Positions 1 to 9,696 of a stretch of 64,000 nucleotides of DNA are shown here, piece by piece; within the stretch, counting starts at the first letter, position 1, and each line of letters opens with the position of its first letter. Made by a program: the position numbers and the translations under genes. The stretch covers positions 124,001-188,000 of the forward strand of contig NZ_JQLG01000004.1 of the NCBI RefSeq assembly GCF_000744115.1, in the 5' to 3' direction. The DNA is from Carnobacterium alterfunditum DSM 5972 (GTDB lineage Bacteria; Bacillota; Bacilli; Lactobacillales; Carnobacteriaceae). The notes below the pieces were generated by a model. It was not told where the DNA came from. It did not search any database and saw only the letters and a program-made list of their open reading frames with translations.

Positions 1-594
1 AATCATTCTCTCCTGAACTGGCAGAATCATTTCTTTATCAAAATATTTAAATAAAATATAGTCCATGCTCTCAATCAACGTGACTTTTTTATGCTGCTTA
101 CTTAACAAATAAGCCGCTTCCACCCCGACTGGACCAGCTCCAATAATCGTAATACTTTGACTCGTTTCCATCTTAGCCAAAGCAGCAACTGCTTCAGGAT
201 ATCGTTTGTACTTCAAGATGCTTTCCCCATCACTGCCGCTGATTTTTTGCGACAACTGGCTCGAACCTGTTGCGATGATCATCTTGTCATAAGTAAGCCT
301 CAATTCTCGCCCATGGTAGAGATACGTAATAGTTTTATTAACCGTATTCATTTTTTCAACAGAAGCTTCCAAAAAACACTGGATGTTCTGCCTTTCCAAT
401 TGCTCCTTCGTGATAAAGTAAGCTGCATCTAAATCAACAATGCTATTTTCCCAATACAAATGTAGCCCATTCGGAATATATCCTAACGTAGCTTGTTTTT
501 CCAGCAAGATAATTTCTGCATCCTCATATCTTTTTCGCACTTCTAAAGCCGCTGCTACCCCAGCATAAGAAGCTCCTATAATCACTACTTTCAT
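1..594 (-). CDS. FAD/NAD(P)-dependent oxidoreductase, NADH oxidase/CoA-disulfide reductase family (C-terminus outside window)
   Basis: I translated this partial frame by hand from the ATG at 594, which has a GAGG ribosome site. It runs open off the left edge after about 198 residues. The start (MKVVIIGASYAGVAA) is an FAD-binding Rossmann motif. IIATGSS at about residue 105 and a second dinucleotide motif, IIGAGPVGVEAA, at about 150 give the two-nucleotide-fold layout of pyridine nucleotide-disulfide oxidoreductases. Where water-forming NADH oxidases and CoA-disulfide reductases usually carry the redox cysteine (S-C-G), this protein reads YIPNGLHLY, with Asn in place of Cys. Likely a soluble flavoprotein using NAD(P)H; the substrate cannot be read. 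The family is secure, the exact activity is not. Confidence 0.8.
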   Translation of the reverse strand, partial: MKVVIIGASYAGVAAALEVRKRYEDAEIILLEKQATLGYIPNGLHLYWENSIVDLDAAYFITKEQLERQNIQCFLEASVEKMNTVNKTITYLYHGRELRLTYDKMIIATGSSQLSQKISGSDGESILKYKRYPEAVAALAKMETSQSITIIGAGPVGVEAAYLLSKQHKKVTLIESMDYILFKYFDKEMILPVQERMI

Positions 595-745
595 ACCTTT
601 ACACCTCGTCAATGTGTTTTCAATTAGTATAACATAGAGTGGAAACCTTTCGTATAACCAGAAGCTAATTCGATAAATGGGGGTAGTGCAACAAAATAAT
701 AACTTATTATGGAATAGACGAGTTTACTTGTGGAGCCATTAGATT

Positions 746-1336
746 TTACAAATTAAAGAAATGATACAGTCCTAATAGATAGCCCCAATATTTCCAAAAT
801 TCTAGATTAGCCACGTACTCCATATCTTCTCCAGCTTCATCCCACGGAATAAATTCACCGTCCACTAACTGATACGCAGCTACATAGGTCAAATCATAGC
901 CATACTCACGATTTGTCCGTTCATAAATCAGTTTTGTCCGCAGCATATGATAATCAGAAGACACAATGATAGCTGAATCAAATCCATTTTCTTCCATCAT
1001 TCCCAATGTGTTCACTGCATTTTCGTAGGTGCTTGTTGCTTCCGTTTCAGGAATGATCTGCTCTTCTGCGACGTCAAATTCTAAATAAATTTGTTCATTA
1101 GCCTTATCTATTGGCGATACAATTATTTTTTCTGATTCACTATATCCTTCGTGTAACAACTCCGAAGCTCGATAGGCTCTCACATATTCCTGCCCTTCTG
1201 GAACAATGATCACATCAGACCGAATAGGTTCCTCATCAACAATGAGATTATTGATAATAAGCGAATAACTAACGCCAATAACCAAGCACACAAACAGAAT
1301 AACGCCTATAAAAATAAACACCCTTCTTTTTATCAT
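746..1336 (-). CDS. DUF218 (YdcF/SanA-like) membrane-anchored protein
   Basis: 196 residues. Residues 5-27 form one N-terminal membrane segment, and the rest should face outward. The body has the DUF218 layout: SDVIIVPEG near 40, a short R-A-(x)n-L-x-x-G segment (YRASELLHEGY), then E-A-T-S-T-Y-E-N-A near 100 and SSDYHMLRT near 127. Members of this family act on, or near, envelope lipids and polymers, but the reaction is generally unproven. The start is set by AGGAG a few bases upstream of the ATG. It stands alone, 456 bp from its upstream neighbour. The family call is firm; no specific function is claimed. Confidence 0.8.
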   Translation of the reverse strand: MIKRRVFIFIGVILFVCLVIGVSYSLIINNLIVDEEPIRSDVIIVPEGQEYVRAYRASELLHEGYSESEKIIVSPIDKANEQIYLEFDVAEEQIIPETEATSTYENAVNTLGMMEENGFDSAIIVSSDYHMLRTKLIYERTNREYGYDLTYVAAYQLVDGEFIPWDEAGEDMEYVANLEFWKYWGYLLGLYHFFNL

Positions 1337-1390
1337 TCAGTTCTCCTCGCAGATAGATTAGTCTAAATTGAACCTCATATTAAGCCAACA

Positions 1391-1416
1391 GATCAAATCT
1401 AGCAACTGATTTGATC
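1391..1416. other. stem-loop in intergenic gap
   Basis: Arms GATCAAATC (1391-1399) and GATTTGATC (1408-1416) are perfectly complementary around an 8-base loop. Read on the plus strand it is followed by TTTC, a weak terminator tail. Read on the minus strand it lies just downstream of the possible small ORF at 1420-1497. Confidence 0.35.
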
Positions 1417-1419
1417 TTT

Positions 1420-1497
1420 CTAACACACTAATTTTATCTTCGCAGCATTCCTTGTGAGTTCCCAAATTTTTTTCATCTGAGTTTCTTTTATGAACAT
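1420..1497 (-). CDS. possible 25-residue peptide
   Basis: A short frame starting MFIKETQMKKIWELTRN and ending KLVC. It has a good ribosome site (AGAGGTG) spaced correctly from the ATG and is followed after 3 bp by a stem-loop. It is basic and possibly helical, with no recognised family. The rest of the 1337-1792 gap shows no coding signal apart from the terminator at 1697-1742. A chance ORF is quite possible. Confidence 0.22.
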   Translation of the reverse strand: MFIKETQMKKIWELTRNAAKIKLVC

Positions 1498-1696
1498 AAC
1501 TACACCTCTTCCGTTTGTTCTCAACCAAAGTATATACTTGTTGTCGATTTTCTATTACTGTACGCTGAACTGTCTGTCATTAACAAATGATAATGTCCCC
1601 TGATCATGTTATATGAAACCAAAGAGTAATTTATTATCCTGGTGTCATTATTAAAACGTTTGTTCTCTAATTCAGTTTAGTACTCACAAATATGTA

Positions 1697-1742
1697 AAAT
1701 ATCCCTTGCTATAAAAATAAGAATTTATAGCGAGGGATATTT
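1697..1742 (-). terminator. hairpin terminator after the zinc-ribbon/TM2 genes
   Basis: Arms at 1697-1715 and 1724-1742 pair over 19 bp with one G-U pair and an 8-base loop. It lies about 50 bp past the stop of the TM2-domain gene. The T-tract after the stem on the minus strand is short (ATTTTAC), so the call rests mainly on stem strength and position. Confidence 0.6.
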
Positions 1743-1792
1743 ATAGGCCGTTTTATTTTATTCTTACTTTAGTTAGTATGCTGAACAAAATT

Positions 1793-2128
1793 TCAGGCTT
1801 TATAAGCTATAATTTTTCTAGCATATTCTTCTGTTAAATCGTCATTTGCTGCTTTTACTATACTTGGCAATAAGAATGCATCCACAAGAACCCAGATTGC
1901 TACTACTACTAAAAATATCCAACCTATAAAGATTGCAAGTGTTACCCATCCTATAATCGTTAATATCAGTAACATAACCCCACTAAATTTACGTCCCAAA
2001 TACATTCTATGGATTCCTAACGAACTTAAGAAAAACCAAAGGAGATATGAAACACCAACACTTTTTTTATTGTTAGCAACTTCTAAGTTTACTAACATCT
2101 TTTCTTCATTTGACAATTGATTATACAT
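1793..2128 (-). CDS. TM2-domain membrane protein
   Basis: 111 residues. Residues 22-100 match the TM2 domain: a first hydrophobic helix (VSYLLWFFLSSLGIHRMYLG) with the typical G-x-H-x-x-Y-L-G turn, then two long hydrophobic stretches ending in a W-x-L-V-D-A-F motif. TM2 proteins are small inner-membrane proteins, often next to zinc-ribbon genes, with no assigned reaction. It is 22 bp downstream of the TcaA-like gene on the same strand and probably shares its transcript. Confidence 0.8.
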   Translation of the reverse strand: MYNQLSNEEKMLVNLEVANNKKSVGVSYLLWFFLSSLGIHRMYLGRKFSGVMLLILTIIGWVTLAIFIGWIFLVVVAIWVLVDAFLLPSIVKAANDDLTEEYARKIIAYKA

Positions 2129-2150
2129 TTTAGATTACCCTATTTATGTT

Positions 2151-3521
2151 TTATTGTACTTCAAGTGATTCTAATAGTGGATAATAATCATATTCCATTT
2201 CACCTGATTCTTCTAATATCACCTTAGCCTTAAATGAAATGACTTGTTCAAGGTCTTCTATATTAGAATCATAAGAATAGCTAGTATCGACAGTTACATC
2301 ATAACTGATCTCATATTTATATGCATCTATTTGCTGCACATCTTTGACCTCAGCATTATAAGTTACAGAGGAGATTGTTTCATCATCGTAACTTTTTTTT
2401 GCGTTACTATAGAGCGTTTGGTAAATTTCATTTTCTTCACCATCAACCATCATTTCTCCTAAATCATATTCATAATCATCACTATACTCATCGCCATAAT
2501 AAGATATATTTTCTGTTAGTTGATAAATATTATACATAAAATCCTGAGCTGCATATTCATCCATTAAATCAAAAGTAAAATAATAACTCTCATCATAATC
2601 TTCAAGATAAACTTGAGAAGATTCCAGCGTTTCATTTGTAAATTCTTTCTTTACACTTAAATAACTGTCCTCTTTCCAAGAAATAGGGCCGAATGATCCT
2701 TCCCCTTCTTTTAGTTGACCAATCTCTTTGTCATCTAAATAGACTTTGCCATCTGTTAAGTCTGAAGCAACATCAATATAAACACCTGACAGAGATAAAT
2801 CAACATAATTCATATCATCTTCACCGCTAAAGAAAACTTCTTGTTCATTTATCAATGGCGAACCATACTGTTCGATAGATGATACTAACGTATAACTTCC
2901 AGGAGACAATGGACCGACTTTTTGTGTATACTCTGAACGATCGGCTGTTCCAATTTCTTTCCCATTTAATGTGATTACTGCTTCTTCCATATTTGTCGTT
3001 AATTCCGCATAGACGGGATTAATCATCATTTCATAGTGGTCGAAAAATAACGAATCTTTTCCATCTTGTTTCAAATATATACCGTATGAATCATTTTCAG
3101 ATTCAGATTCATCTTTCATGCGATTAGATAGCAAATGAACGTATTCCTTATCTTCTTTTATATAATCTGCAAATGGTTGTAAATTTTCTTTCTTCAATTC
3201 AAAATTCAAGTCTTCTGTAGAGAGAACTTTCGCAATCTTTGAAGCATCTCCAGTATTAATTAATTCAATATAGCGATCAACTTGATTTTCCTTTGAATAA
3301 TAATTTTTAGCAAAAGAAAACCCTCCTGCAAGTATAAGAACAATCACTATTGCAAAAACAATTCCAAATTTTTGTACTTTTGTAAATGGCTCTAATTTCT
3401 TTTTAGTTATAGGTAGGTCTACTTTTTTTTCTATTGATGGTTCAGTACCTAATAAATGGCCACATTTTTCACAAAATTTCGCGCCATCTTCATTGACACA
3501 ACTACATTTCTCACAAATCAT
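2151..3521 (-). CDS. zinc-ribbon, single-pass protein resembling TcaA
   Basis: 456 residues. An N-terminal zinc ribbon (CEKCSCVNEDGAKFCEKCG, residues 3-21) has two C-x-x-C pairs. A charged linker, one membrane helix (about 50-70) and a long acidic outer part follow. This order matches TcaA, a staphylococcal protein tied to teicoplanin response, and its many uncharacterised relatives in Firmicutes. The outer part has a helical region (about 80-140) and then beta-rich repeats with GxYTLVSS- and GKEIG-like turns. It sits 24 bp after another zinc-ribbon gene and before a TM2 gene, a likely three-gene envelope operon. The TcaA link is by architecture, not close identity. Confidence 0.7.
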   Translation of the reverse strand: MICEKCSCVNEDGAKFCEKCGHLLGTEPSIEKKVDLPITKKKLEPFTKVQKFGIVFAIVIVLILAGGFSFAKNYYSKENQVDRYIELINTGDASKIAKVLSTEDLNFELKKENLQPFADYIKEDKEYVHLLSNRMKDESESENDSYGIYLKQDGKDSLFFDHYEMMINPVYAELTTNMEEAVITLNGKEIGTADRSEYTQKVGPLSPGSYTLVSSIEQYGSPLINEQEVFFSGEDDMNYVDLSLSGVYIDVASDLTDGKVYLDDKEIGQLKEGEGSFGPISWKEDSYLSVKKEFTNETLESSQVYLEDYDESYYFTFDLMDEYAAQDFMYNIYQLTENISYYGDEYSDDYEYDLGEMMVDGEENEIYQTLYSNAKKSYDDETISSVTYNAEVKDVQQIDAYKYEISYDVTVDTSYSYDSNIEDLEQVISFKAKVILEESGEMEYDYYPLLESLEVQ

Positions 3522-3545
3522 TTATACTCTCTCCTTTGAACTATC

Positions 3546-4322
3546 TTAAAATAAAGAATCCCTAACAATATCTTCTACCATTGTCATCACTGTAGCTGCA
3601 CCGATTCTAGCAACTATAAACCAAACAAAAAATAACATTACCGTAGCAATGATGCCAACATAAAATTTATCCATTTTTTCTGATGTATCACTTTTGTATA
3701 AGTAGTTTGCAAATGCAAAAGATGAGATGATAAAGGATAATAGATATAGAACACTTATCATAACTGCAAATTCTTCACCTGAAATAAGTGCAAGTAGCAT
3801 AATAATTCCTTGTAAGATAACTGAAGTAGTAAAAAAACCGCCATATTGTGTTGCGGTGGCAAGAAAAGAATCACCCGACTTATAAGCCACTCTCTTTACA
3901 CCATGTACGACAAAAACTGAAAGAAAATTAAATATTAATAAAGCAAAAAATAGACCAAAAAGTGTTCCAAATCCCATTTGAACATACTGATAACTATAGC
4001 TGTCGATTGAGAGGAACCATAGACCTACTACTTGAATCAAACTTAACAATACAAATTGAATCACACCGTTGATTGACGCAGCTTCATGGAAACTTTCTGA
4101 GGGTTTCACTAACGTGGTTTTAAAATAAGAAAAATAGCCATGAGACATGTTTGAAAGTTTTTCTTTATCAATATTGAGCGAACTTAGATTTATTACTTGT
4201 TCACTTTTAGTTGAATCTGCTTTTTGACTAGGAGTTTCTCCAATAGCTGTAGTTGAACCACAGTTATTACAAAATTTAGCCCCTTCTTTTACTTCTTTTC
4301 CACAATTAGCACAATATTTCAT
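3546..4322 (-). CDS. zinc-ribbon multi-pass membrane protein
   Basis: 258 residues. It opens with a zinc ribbon (CANCGKEVKEGAKFCNNCG, residues 4-22). After a polar linker come about five hydrophobic segments between residues 85 and 250, as in Yip1-like or DUF6574-type membrane proteins. No catalytic motif is visible. It is first of a same-strand trio with the TcaA-like and TM2 proteins. The ribosome site GGAGGAATAG supports the start. The function is unknown; a role in sensing or organising the envelope is only inferred from context. Confidence 0.7.
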   Translation of the reverse strand: MKYCANCGKEVKEGAKFCNNCGSTTAIGETPSQKADSTKSEQVINLSSLNIDKEKLSNMSHGYFSYFKTTLVKPSESFHEAASINGVIQFVLLSLIQVVGLWFLSIDSYSYQYVQMGFGTLFGLFFALLIFNFLSVFVVHGVKRVAYKSGDSFLATATQYGGFFTTSVILQGIIMLLALISGEEFAVMISVLYLLSFIISSFAFANYLYKSDTSEKMDKFYVGIIATVMLFFVWFIVARIGAATVMTMVEDIVRDSLF

Positions 4323-4657
4323 TTTTCTATTCCTCCAAAATCAATATTTTTTAATAAAACAGTATAAAGTGAAAAAATTTCAAGGCATAGCTATTGCTGA
4401 TTATGAAATATACGTTTATTCCTAAGCCTAAATCGACTTATAGTTAAGTTCCTCTCATTAAATTTCCAAAAATCATTATATGTATTGCAAATCTACCTAT
4501 TTCCTCGAAAAAACCTTCACAATAAATTTATACTGTTATTTTTATTATCGGTTAAATACACTCTTATATCAAGGAGCTTGTTCAATTTAGTTATATTATT
4601 TTCTAGAAAACACAATCATTGGTTACATAGTTAGAGTCCTGCACAATTAAATCACAT

Positions 4658-4731
4658 CGCCAATTGTAAAATTAAGTTAGACAACTAAAAAAGACAGTAG
4701 TGGTACACTCAAAATGTAATTCCGGCAAAGA
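4658..4731 (+). mobile_element. IS30-family end, remnant
   Basis: About 74 bp matching the transposase-proximal end of the IS30 copies elsewhere in the window, beginning CGCCAATTGT and containing the TTAGACAACTAAAAAA block and GGTACACTC. The match stops exactly where the IS21-family element begins, and no further IS30 sequence follows on its far side. The remaining gap sequence at 4323-4657 shows no gene. Confidence 0.7.
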
Positions 4732-4912
4732 TGATATCCGCCACCGTAAATTACCATTAGTGACAGGGTTATTACCAGCCAGTGACACAAAAATCACCAC
4801 ACGTTGCCAAGAAAGTTACCATCAAAATAATAAGTGAACTAAAACAACACTACCTCCCATATAATAAAGGAGCACAGACATGTGCAAAACTATTATATAG
4901 GAGGTATTTTAT

Positions 4913-6457
4913 ATGATTCACTATCGTAAAATAATGGAACTGGCCTATGATGAGGTGAGTTTACGAGCTATTTCGGCAAGCACCGGGAACGGTCGACCGA
5001 AAGTCACTGAAATACTTCAGCTGGCTAAAGAAAAGGGACTAAACTGTCCATTGTCAGAAGAAATGGATGATCAGTGGATAGAAGAGTTTTTATATCCACA
5101 TAAGGCAATTGAAAATTCTGGTTATGGCATGATTGATTTTGATCAAGTTCATAAAGAATTAGCTAGACCTAATGTTACCTTATCTTTGCTTCATCATGAG
5201 TATGAGGTCAATTGTCGCACGAATGGTAAGATTCCGTATGCCTATCGTTCTTTTTTGCGGCATTACAAGTCTTATGCGGACAAGTACAAAGCAACCCTAA
5301 GGGTTCGAAGGAAACCAGGAGAAATCGTAGAAGTAGATTGGGCAGGATCAACAGCTTTCCTTATAGATCAAGATACAGGTGAAAAGATAAAAGCCTATCT
5401 TTTTGTTGCAACTCTGCCTTGCAGCCAACTATCTTATTCTGAAGCGACCTTATCAATGGATTTAAATGCCTGGATTGGAGCACACAATAGAGCCTTTCAA
5501 TACTTTGGCGGCTGTACCCAGATTATTATACCGGATAATTTGAAAACATCTGTTACTCGTCATACGCTGAAAGAACTTGTTTTAAATCCAACTTATCGAG
5601 AAATGTGTGAGTATTATGGGACTTTATGTATGCCTGCTAGAGTTCGCGCTCCAAAAGATAAAGCATCCGTTGAAGGATCCGTTAGTACCCTCTCTACATG
5701 GATCATAGCAGCCTTGAGAAATGAACACTGTTTTACGCTAGATGAATTAAACCAAAAAGTAAGACAGAAACTAGAAGAGTTTAATCATAGAAAATTCTCT
5801 AAAAAGAACGGTACTCGTTTCTCAGCATTTGAAGAAGAGGAGAAATTTGCCCTTTCTCCTCTTCCATCAAAACCTTATAAAATGGCTGAGTGGAGAACCG
5901 CCAAAGTCCGTCCAGATTATCATATTAGTGTTGATAACAGATTTTATTCTGTACCCTATGAATATATTGCAAAATCAGTTGATGTAAGAATCACTGAGTC
6001 TCTTATTGAAATCTTCTTTAAACATATGCGTGTGGCTACACACACTCGATTATATGGGAAATTTGGACAGATATCCACCAGCAAAGACCATATGCCTGAT
6101 AACCATAAACTTTACATCGAGCAAACACCAGAAAACGCCTTAAGTTGGGCAGAAACAATTGGTGAAAATACCGTACGTATTATTCAATACCTTTTGGATA
6201 CTTATCAAGTAGAACGGCAAGCTCTTTCTTCTATTTTTTCTTTAAAAAATAGTGCCCGTCGTTACACAAAATATGAAATGGAAAGAGCCTGCAAAGAAAT
6301 CTTAAGTATTACAAATCGACCTACGGTCAAATTAGTCCAAAGTCAGTTAAAGGCAATTAAGAAAAAAGATGCCGAAAAGGTACTCGAAAAAAATTCTTCA
6401 GTATCACAAGAAGTGTTTGGTTTTACACGTGGGACAGACTATTGGGGGGAAAAGTAA
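4913..6457 (+). CDS. istA: IS21-family transposase IstA
   Basis: 514 residues, the usual length for IstA. An N-terminal helix-turn-helix (about residues 10-35) is followed by a DDE integrase core: the first Asp in VEVDWAG (about 140), the second in IIPDNLKT (about 205) and the Glu in KDKASVEGSV (about 250). A C-terminal DNA-binding part follows. The ribosome site TAGGAGGT is ideal. The stop codon directly abuts the istB ATG, which suggests coupled translation. It catalyses cut-and-paste or co-integrate transposition with IstB. Confidence 0.93.
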   Translation: MIHYRKIMELAYDEVSLRAISASTGNGRPKVTEILQLAKEKGLNCPLSEEMDDQWIEEFLYPHKAIENSGYGMIDFDQVHKELARPNVTLSLLHHEYEVNCRTNGKIPYAYRSFLRHYKSYADKYKATLRVRRKPGEIVEVDWAGSTAFLIDQDTGEKIKAYLFVATLPCSQLSYSEATLSMDLNAWIGAHNRAFQYFGGCTQIIIPDNLKTSVTRHTLKELVLNPTYREMCEYYGTLCMPARVRAPKDKASVEGSVSTLSTWIIAALRNEHCFTLDELNQKVRQKLEEFNHRKFSKKNGTRFSAFEEEEKFALSPLPSKPYKMAEWRTAKVRPDYHISVDNRFYSVPYEYIAKSVDVRITESLIEIFFKHMRVATHTRLYGKFGQISTSKDHMPDNHKLYIEQTPENALSWAETIGENTVRIIQYLLDTYQVERQALSSIFSLKNSARRYTKYEMERACKEILSITNRPTVKLVQSQLKAIKKKDAEKVLEKNSSVSQEVFGFTRGTDYWGEK

Positions 6458-7210
6458 ATGAATGAACAAACAGTAAGCAAGATGATCTCAATGAAGTTAT
6501 CAGGTATGGTTGAAGGTTACCAACATCAAGAAAGTACTCCTGATTTTCAAAAGATGAGTTTTGAAGAACGATTCCAAATTTTGATAGATCATGAGTATGA
6601 TAGGCGTAAATCAAACACTTTAAAAAGACTGATTAAAAGTGCAAACTTCCAGAATACTCAAGCCTGTATTGAGGATATCGAATACTATGAAGATAGAAAA
6701 TTGGACAAGACCCGTATTTTAGAATTATCTAGCTGTAATTATATTCGACAAACGAATAACATTATTATTAAAGGACCAACAGGTGCAGGGAAAAGTTTTC
6801 TAGCACAAGCATTTGGAGTCTCTGCATGTCGTCAACACCACACTGTAAAATATGTACGCCTTCCTGAACTATTGGATGAACTCCTATTAGAACAATATAG
6901 AAATGATAACTCTTATCGTAAAAGTATTAAAAAGCTTTCAAAAATAGACCTACTCATTATCGATGAATGGTTATTAATTGATATTTCAACAGAACAAGCT
7001 GCTTTGGTTCTTGAAATTGTAGAAATGCGCTACAAACTCAAATCAACTATTTTTTGTTCTCAAATCGATCCGCAAGGATGGTCACAAAGACTGAGTAATG
7101 GGACTGTAGCTGAAGCAATCATGGATCGTATTGTCCATAATTCTATTCAATTAATGGTGGATGGAGAAGTATCTATGCGGGAACGTCATGGACTAGATAG
7201 CTCAATGTGA
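6458..7210 (+). CDS. istB: IS21-family helper ATPase IstB
   Basis: 250 residues, normal for IstB. Walker A is GPTGAGKSF (about residue 108) and Walker B is LLIIDEW (about 168) of an AAA+ ATPase related to DnaC. IstB selects the target and activates IstA. The gene starts at the base after the istA stop and ends about 115 bp before a strong terminator at 7326-7368. Confidence 0.93.
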   Translation: MNEQTVSKMISMKLSGMVEGYQHQESTPDFQKMSFEERFQILIDHEYDRRKSNTLKRLIKSANFQNTQACIEDIEYYEDRKLDKTRILELSSCNYIRQTNNIIIKGPTGAGKSFLAQAFGVSACRQHHTVKYVRLPELLDELLLEQYRNDNSYRKSIKKLSKIDLLIIDEWLLIDISTEQAALVLEIVEMRYKLKSTIFCSQIDPQGWSQRLSNGTVAEAIMDRIVHNSIQLMVDGEVSMRERHGLDSSM

Positions 7211-7325
7211 TACTTTCAAAATCAATTGAAGTAAAATTCTCCTATTATTTTATGGCACCAGAAAATTTATCATCTTACATCTTAATTGATGAAATCAACT
7301 TTTCGCAGGTTCAAGGATAAACAAC

Positions 7326-7368
7326 AAAGCGACCACAATGCCTTTATTAAAGACATTGTGGTCGCTTT
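7326..7368 (+). terminator. terminator of istAB
   Basis: A perfect 15-bp stem, AAAGCGACCACAATG (7326-7340) with its complement at 7354-7368, around a 13-base loop, followed by a pyrimidine-rich tail that includes TTATTTTTC. It lies inside the IS21 right end. Confidence 0.75.
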
Positions 7369-7592
7369 CATTCTGTTATTTTTCTTACTGGTAATTTGTA
7401 TGGCACTGATTGGTAACAGTGGTGGCACTCAGTGGTAATAATTATGTCCTTGCTGGTAATTTATGGTGGCGGATATCACAATTCAGTGTGTTTTCGGCGA
7501 TCAAGTTTTAACTGAAGTAGTTTTCGATTGGTTTAGTCATCATTCTCATTTACTCATTTTGTCATTACATCCTATAAAACTCAAGAAAAAAT

Positions 7593-7626
7593 GAAGGTCT
7601 TAAGAAATCAGCTTCTTAAAACCTTC
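7593..7626 (-). terminator. second terminator downstream of rmlD (left operon)
   Basis: Arms at 7593-7606 and 7613-7626 pair over 14 bp with one G-U. On the minus strand the stem is followed by ATTTTTTCTT. It backs up the hairpin at 7678-7701. The sequence from 7479 to 7592 shows nothing else. Confidence 0.65.
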
Positions 7627-7677
7627 ACCAAAACTTTCATCAAATTATATATTCCACTCACTATCACTATTTAACAA

Positions 7678-7701
7678 AAAGCTACTTAAGGTAGTAGCTT
7701 T
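7678..7701 (-). terminator. terminator of left rml operon
   Basis: The stem AAAGCTACT/AGTAGCTTT (7678-7686 with 7693-7701) is followed on the minus strand by TTG after the stem T's. It lies 32 bp after the rmlD stop. Confidence 0.65.
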
Positions 7702-7732
7702 AAAATATTCCTTATCATTAAAAGCAACTATA

Positions 7733-8578
7733 TTAGTTATTATTCTCAAGTGATTCTTTAAAAAGAATCACTGCTTCTTGCCAAGTTGGAATCTTAAACC
7801 CCGTAGCTTTTGCTTTAGATAAATCCATTACTGAATGTCTTGGGCGATAAGCTTTTTGAGGGTATTCTTCAGAAGTAACTGGTGCAATTTCTACAGATGT
7901 ATCTTTTAAAATTTCTGTTGCAAATTCATACCATGAACAGTATTCTTCATTTGACAAGTGATATAAACCATACTCTTGATCAGTAGAAGTTAAATGCACC
8001 ATGAATTCTGCAAGAGTGCGTGTCCAGGTTGGGCGTCCAACTTGGTCGTTAACCACTGTTAAGCGTGGATGCGTTTCAGCCAAACGTTGCATGGTATATA
8101 CAAAATTATTTCCGAATTCTCCAAATACCCAAGAAGTACGAATAATATAGGCTTTACTTGAAATTTCCTGAACAACTTTTTCACCTTCAAGTTTGGCACG
8201 CCCGTATTCACTTTTAGGATTAGTTTTTGCATCTATATTATATTCGCCTGCATTTGTCCCATCAAAAACGTAATCTGTGCTAATGTAAACTAAGGCAGCT
8301 CCTACCAATTCTGCCGCTTCTGCTACATTTCGTGTACCTACCACATTCACTAACCGATTTATTTCTTTGCCTTCATCTTCAGCTCTATCTACCGCAGTGT
8401 AGGCTGCGCAATGATAAATCAATTCTGGCTTTATTTTTTCAATAAATCTTATTGTTGCATCTTTATCTGTTATATCTAGCTCTTTTGAATCAGTTGCAAC
8501 ATATTGCATTTCATTTTCATCTAATAATTTACGTAATTCCGTTCCTAATTGACCATTAGCACCTGTAATTAAAATCAT
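7733..8578 (-). CDS. rmlD: dTDP-4-dehydrorhamnose reductase (left copy)
   Basis: 281 residues, normal length. It reduces dTDP-4-keto-L-rhamnose to dTDP-L-rhamnose with NAD(P)H, the last step of the pathway. Visible motifs are the Rossmann start GANGQLGTEL, YHCAAYTAVD, YISTDYVFDG, and the catalytic Y-x-x-x-K (YGRAKLEGE). It is last in rmlA-rmlC-rmlB-rmlD order, separated from rmlB by 71 bp that hold a terminator-like hairpin. A second rmlD at 39128-39970 is clearly related but noticeably divergent. Confidence 0.95.
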   Translation of the reverse strand: MILITGANGQLGTELRKLLDENEMQYVATDSKELDITDKDATIRFIEKIKPELIYHCAAYTAVDRAEDEGKEINRLVNVVGTRNVAEAAELVGAALVYISTDYVFDGTNAGEYNIDAKTNPKSEYGRAKLEGEKVVQEISSKAYIIRTSWVFGEFGNNFVYTMQRLAETHPRLTVVNDQVGRPTWTRTLAEFMVHLTSTDQEYGLYHLSNEEYCSWYEFATEILKDTSVEIAPVTSEEYPQKAYRPRHSVMDLSKAKATGFKIPTWQEAVILFKESLENNN

Positions 8579-8597
8579 TTAATATCCTCCTCTATAA

Positions 8598-8625
8598 AAA
8601 AAGATAGGAATAATCCTACCTTTTT
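8598..8625 (-). terminator. hairpin with T-tract between rmlB and rmlD (left operon)
   Basis: Arms around 8598-8609 and 8614-8625 pair (AAAAAGATAGGA with TCCTACCTTTTT, one G-U), with a run of T's following on the minus strand. It looks like an intrinsic terminator lying inside the operon. It could set the rmlD level or stabilise the upstream message. A stronger hairpin sits at the same place in the right rml operon. Confidence 0.6.
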
Positions 8626-8649
8626 CTTAAAAACTCTTGATATATATTG

Positions 8650-9690
<1,041 letters not shown>

Positions 9691-9696
9691 CTATTT

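Larger units (their letters stand above)
4732..7478 (+). mobile_element. IS21-family insertion sequence
   Basis: About 2.75 kb, carrying istA and istB. The ends are inverted repeats beginning TGATATCCGCCACC; the left end reads on through GTAAATTACC and the right end through ATAAATTACC. Inside both ends are repeated TGGTAAT/ATTACCA blocks, the multiple transposase sites usual for IS21. A clear target duplication is not visible, so the outer borders are good to a few bases. Both genes are intact, so the element may be active. Confidence 0.85.

Noticed and set aside
4658..7500. IS21-family element as a clean insertion into an IS30 copy
   Set aside because: An IS30 end abuts the left side, but no IS30 sequence continues on the right side and no target repeat is visible, so a deletion or rearrangement must have occurred.
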